DNA from: Prorocentrum cordatum
Lineage: Eukaryota > Sar > Dinophyceae > Prorocentrales > Prorocentraceae
Assembly: GCA_963575745.1 (NCBI GenBank)
Contig: CAUYUJ010018295.1
Coordinates: forward strand, 2,501 to 66,500
DNA length: 64,000 bases
Direction of reading: 5' to 3'
The notes under the pieces are model-generated. The model made no database searches. It saw only the letters and a program-made list of their open reading frames with translations, and was not told the origin of the DNA. This document shows, one piece after another, positions 62,948 to 64,000 of this stretch. Each line of letters begins with the position of its first letter. The first letter of the stretch is position 1. A program made the position numbers and the translations under genes.

Positions 62948-64000
62948 GAAGCCGCCCGAGCACAGAAACCGATCCAGAAGCATCAGGAGCGTTCGTCTGT
63001 TGCATCGAGAGGTCTGAACTTGGTCTGCTATTCGAGCTAGGTTCACAAAGTTATTCGTATTGGAACGATATTTTTTCCCAAATGGTGGTGATTTCTTCAT
63101 TGAACTCGAGCGGCCGAAAAATCAGAAGGAAATCATGAGGCGTGAAGCAAACGCCAAACACGGATTCGTACTCTGCTACTTTCTCCCTAATGGTATTCTC
63201 TACGCGCTGCAGGTGAGCTGCAGAACTGTTCAGCACAGCAATGGGATATCACTAGACGCCTGAGATCAATCTGCTATCAGCTCGGGCTGGAAAACTATTC
63301 GTTCTCTGGAAGCTCAACGAGTCTCCCGGCGGTAAGAAAGGTTGACGGTTTACCGCTGGCGCCCAGTTGGTTTGCTACTCGACCTAGGTCTGCAAAACTA
63401 TCCGTATCGTTCGAGTTATCTCGAGAGGTGCTGTCGGTTTTCGTACGTAGCTCGGGCTGTAGGAGAGCTACAGAGCTGATACGCACAGAATCTAATTGGA
63501 CTTCATCAAGCTGGTTCGTCTGTTGCATCCAGAGGTCTAAACTGGGTTTGCTACTGGGTCCGCGAAATTATTCGTATTATTCGAGTCATCTTGACAGGTG
63601 TTGCTTTTTCTTGAACTCGGGCTGTAGGACAGCTACAGAGCTGATGCGCACATAGAACGATCCATAAGCATCAGGTGCAGGTCTGAACTCGGTCTGCTGC
63701 CCGAGCTAGGTTCACACAATTATTCGTACTCGACCGATATTTTTTCAAAATGATGGTGATTTTCTTCACTGAACTCGAGCTGCAGAGCAGCTCGAGCGCT
63801 CTTGGGCCGAAAAGTTAAAAGGAAATTGAGGCGCGAAGCATCTAGACGCTTGGTTTGGTCTGTTGTGAGCGTAGACGCCAAACACGGATTCGTACTTTAC
63901 TACTTTCTCCCTAACGGTACTGTTCTTCTCGTGTTCTACACGCTGCAGAACTGAGAAACTATTCGTTCTCTGCTAATTCTCTGCACATTATATATGGTCA
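62948..64000 (+). repeat. Diverged A monomers with a duplicated ~200-bp segment
   Basis: A related segment occurs twice (about 63055-63245 and 63722-63960). Both carry CGATATTTTTTC, GGTGGTGAT or GATGGTGAT, CGCCAAACACGGATTCGTAC and TACTTTCTCCCTAA, and differ by insertions. Between them is an A-type tail with hairpin (CCGGCGGTAAG ... TTTACCGCTGG, about 63325-63365). No gene seen. Confidence 0.68.

Noticed and set aside
10165-64000. CRISPR array
   Set aside because: The repeats are long, diverged and not separated by unique spacers of constant length; no cas genes; eukaryotic context.

Overview
The window reads as nuclear DNA of a dinoflagellate. The best evidence is an exact 21-nt match (27975-27995) to the dinoflagellate trans-spliced leader, sitting at the 5' end of a retrotransposon. 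GC-rich, gene-poor, repeat-dominated sequence fits. I recognise no host protein-coding gene, rRNA, tRNA or CRISPR. Everything is satellite DNA, short structured repeat cassettes, or non-LTR retrotransposons (LINEs) nested in them.

Layout. 1-9895 is a tandem array of a 40-bp palindromic satellite, with one block (5522-6229) inverted. 9896-10164 is a short transition. From about 10165 to the end runs a mosaic array of modules. 'A' cassettes (about 1.0-1.3 kb) start near ACTCGTAGAGCTTCC, contain several 165-180 bp monomers and end in GGAAGCTCTACGAGT plus a hairpin. 'B' cassettes (about 0.35-0.4 kb) start near CCTCGTAGAGCTC and end in GAGCTCTACGAGG plus a related hairpin. 'C' cassettes are B relatives. 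A GC-rich 'G' module occurs three times. Junctions between modules fall at AGT. Some runs of cassettes form higher-order repeats: a pair of about 1.4 kb (13.7-15.0 and 20.9-22.3 kb) and a triplet of about 3 kb (37.1-39.8, 43.7-46.7 and 46.7-49.8 kb).

Five LINE copies interrupt the array: LINE-A (15.04-20.88 kb), LINE-B (27.97-34.10 kb, nearly intact), LINE-E (34.53-35.01 kb, a 3' fragment), LINE-C (39.80-43.71 kb, internally deleted) and LINE-D (54.12-58.66 kb, 5'-truncated). All are on the + strand and all end at the same point in the loop of the cassette-terminal hairpin, so the family looks site-specific. Full elements are about 6 kb. ORF1 encodes a coiled-coil protein with a conserved C-terminal domain; ORF2 encodes an AP-type endonuclease, a reverse transcriptase (RT) and an RNase H-like domain.

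The main candidate for something new is this LINE family taken as a system. (1) The RNase H motifs occur in a circularly permuted order in every copy. (2) RT motif C is [FW]ADN instead of FADD/YADD, and motif B has Glu where Gln is usual. (3) ORF1 and ORF2 share a frame and are separated by one stop codon, with no AUG before the endonuclease active-site Asn, which implies stop readthrough. (4) The RNA appears to be spliced-leader capped. (5) Insertion is into a covarying hairpin that ends each satellite cassette.
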